From an uncultured Bacteroidales bacterium (GTDB lineage Bacteria > Bacteroidota > Bacteroidia > Bacteroidales > UBA932), in the NCBI GenBank assembly GCA_946062035.1, contig CAMGTS010000063.1, positions 1 to 7,211 of the forward strand: a DNA stretch of 7,211 bases, given 5' to 3'. This document shows positions 5,919 through 7,211 of this stretch, one piece after another; position 1 is the first letter of the stretch, and the number at the start of each line of letters is the position of its first letter. Under the pieces are notes generated by a model, which saw only the letters and a list, made by a program, of their open reading frames with translations, was not told the origin of the DNA and did not search any database. The position numbers and the translations under genes are program-made.

Positions 5919-6845
5919 ATGAACATAAATCAGCATACTTTAAAGCGTAAATACACTTTTGAGGGGAAGGGTCTTCATACCGGCAAGAAGGTCGTGATGA
6001 CAGTCGAGCCTGCTCCGGAGAATTTCGGAATAAAATTCAGACGCTCTGATCTTGGTGAGGCCGCTCCATTGGTAGAGGCGAGTGTGGATTATGTAAGTGC
6101 CACATCAAGAGGTACTACGCTTGATAAAGAGGGAGTTCAGATACTTACTCTCGAACATCTTATGGGTACACTTTTCGGCATGAATGTCGATAACGCCCTT
6201 ATAACACTGGATTCATTGGAAGTCCCTATACTTGACGGAAGCGCAAAGATCTATGCGGATGCTTTTTCTGCGGACGGATTGCAGGAGCAGCCAGCGCCTC
6301 GTAAGTACTTGGAGTTGGATCACAAGATCGTTTGCCGTAATGAAAATGGCTCTGAAATGGTTGTGATGCCGGATGATCACTTCTCCGTGGATGTCATGAT
6401 AGATTTCAATTCGAAAGTCGTCGGAAATCAATATGCAAGACTGGAGGATGAGACCGATTTTGTCAAGGACATAGCTCCGTGCAGGACTTTCGTCTTTTTT
6501 CATGAGCTTGAGCCGCTGTTCAAGAATAACCTGATTAAAGGTGGCGATTTGGATAACGCTCTTGTGATTGTAGAGCATCCTGTTCCGCAGGAGGAACTTG
6601 ACAGGCTTGCAAAACTGTTCAATGTCAAGACATTGGAGAGAGTTCCCGAGGGATATCTGAGCCATACTTCGCTTAGATTCTCAAATGAATGCGCAAGGCA
6701 TAAACTTCTTGATGTTCTTGGAGATATCGCCCTTGTCGGATATCCTATCAAGGGAAAGGTAATCGCATACAAGAGCGGGCACTCTATAAACAGCGTGGTC
6801 TCAAGGGCATTGCGTGCTGAGGCTATCAAACAGTTCGGTAAATAA
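5919..6845 (+). CDS. lpxC: UDP-3-O-acyl-N-acetylglucosamine deacetylase LpxC
   Basis: LpxC is the zinc enzyme of the committed step of lipid A synthesis, removing acetate from UDP-3-O-acyl-GlcNAc. The 308-residue protein starts MNINQHTLKRKYTFEGKGLHTG, the family's usual N-terminus. Key residues are present: LEHLM with Glu79 and zinc ligand His80; SNECARHKLLD with zinc ligands His261 and Asp265; GHS with catalytic His288. ILDGSAK and APCRTFVFFHELE are further signatures. The reading frame stays open upstream to 5844, with an in-frame ATG at 5859, but that would add a Cys-rich extension foreign to the family and encoded by the leader hairpin, so 5919 is preferred. In most Bacteroidota I know, LpxC is fused to FabZ; here it ends at a TAA and fabZ starts 15 bp later in the same frame. 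That makes this a stand-alone LpxC of ordinary length. Confidence 0.96.
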   Translation: MNINQHTLKRKYTFEGKGLHTGKKVVMTVEPAPENFGIKFRRSDLGEAAPLVEASVDYVSATSRGTTLDKEGVQILTLEHLMGTLFGMNVDNALITLDSLEVPILDGSAKIYADAFSADGLQEQPAPRKYLELDHKIVCRNENGSEMVVMPDDHFSVDVMIDFNSKVVGNQYARLEDETDFVKDIAPCRTFVFFHELEPLFKNNLIKGGDLDNALVIVEHPVPQEELDRLAKLFNVKTLERVPEGYLSHTSLRFSNECARHKLLDVLGDIALVGYPIKGKVIAYKSGHSINSVVSRALRAEAIKQFGK

Positions 6846-6860
6846 TTAAATTTTTGAGAT

Positions 6861-7211
6861 ATGGCAGACAATACAGAGTTGATGAGAGAAATCAAAAAGA
6901 GATTTGCGGAAATTCCTCACTATGACCCTAACGCTAAACCTGTATATGATGTGAACGGGATCAAGAAGCTACTTCCTCACCGTTCACCGTTCCTGATGGT
7001 TGACAGAATCACCGAGATAGGAGAAGACTATATCGTGGGAATCAAGACAATAGGAGTCAATGAGTTTTTCTTCCAGGGGCACTTCCCTGACGAGCCTGTT
7101 ATGCCTGGTGTTCTTCTTGTGGAGGCTATGGCGCAGGTAGGTGGAATTCTGGTTCTCAAGAATGTTGACGAGCCTGAAAAGTACTCGACATATTTTGCAA
7201 AATTAAACAAT
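6861..7211 (+). CDS. fabZ: 3-hydroxyacyl-ACP dehydratase FabZ (partial, cut by window edge)
   Basis: FabZ dehydrates 3-hydroxyacyl-ACP to trans-2-enoyl-ACP in fatty-acid elongation and so competes with lipid A acyltransferases for hydroxyacyl-ACP. The first 117 residues are present. [13 protein letters not shown] (37-49) and [20 protein letters not shown] (73-92) identify the hot-dog fold; catalytic His74 and Glu88 are intact. Typical FabZ proteins have about 15 residues before LLPHR; here there are 36. This extension ([24 protein letters not shown] within 8-31) resembles, from memory, the linker of fused Bacteroides LpxC-FabZ. The gene starts 15 bp after the lpxC stop in the same reading frame, with TAA and TGA between. 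No Shine-Dalgarno is seen, so coupling to lpxC is likely. A later ATG at 6882 is a possible alternative start. Confidence 0.95.
   Translation, partial: MADNTELMREIKKRFAEIPHYDPNAKPVYDVNGIKKLLPHRSPFLMVDRITEIGEDYIVGIKTIGVNEFFFQGHFPDEPVMPGVLLVEAMAQVGGILVLKNVDEPEKYSTYFAKLNN

Overview
The window looks like a chromosomal housekeeping segment from a member of the Bacteroidota, most likely order Bacteroidales. The evidence is the style of the NusA, IF2, LpxD, LpxC and FabZ proteins, the lack of Shine-Dalgarno sequences at most starts, and several matches to the Bacteroidota promoter box TAnnTTTG. I cannot name the genus.

The layout is two divergent units read away from a 360-bp intergenic region (4391-4750). 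On the minus strand run nusA (4390-3107), infB (3051-190) and, starting on the base after the infB stop, the beginning of a glycosyltransferase-like gene that leaves the left edge. On the plus strand run lpxD (4751-5749), lpxC (5919-6845) and fabZ (6861 to the right edge, partial). The left unit serves transcription elongation/termination and translation initiation. The right unit serves lipid A synthesis (LpxC deacetylation, LpxD N-acylation) and the fatty-acid dehydratase step that shares the hydroxyacyl-ACP pool.

The noncoding DNA is richer than the genes. The divergent region holds a good minus-strand promoter for nusA, a nusA leader that folds into a nested hairpin with a terminator-like core, and two copies of a ~60-bp palindromic repeat. 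Each repeat copy ends in a plus-strand TATATTTG box aimed at lpxD. The lpxD-lpxC gap carries its own promoter box, directly followed by a 51-nt hairpin with 21 pairs and a cUUCGg tetraloop. From the -7 box through the first transcribed bases, the upstream lpxD promoter and the lpxC promoter match at 18 of 22 positions, and in both a stem begins at the predicted transcript start. This is the best candidate here for an undescribed regulatory element linking lipid A genes.

Other departures from the usual Bacteroidota pattern are that LpxC and FabZ are separate proteins although their genes lie in one reading frame, that rimP is missing upstream of nusA, and that a glycosyltransferase follows infB. 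No CRISPR, tRNA, rRNA, transposase or phage gene is visible.
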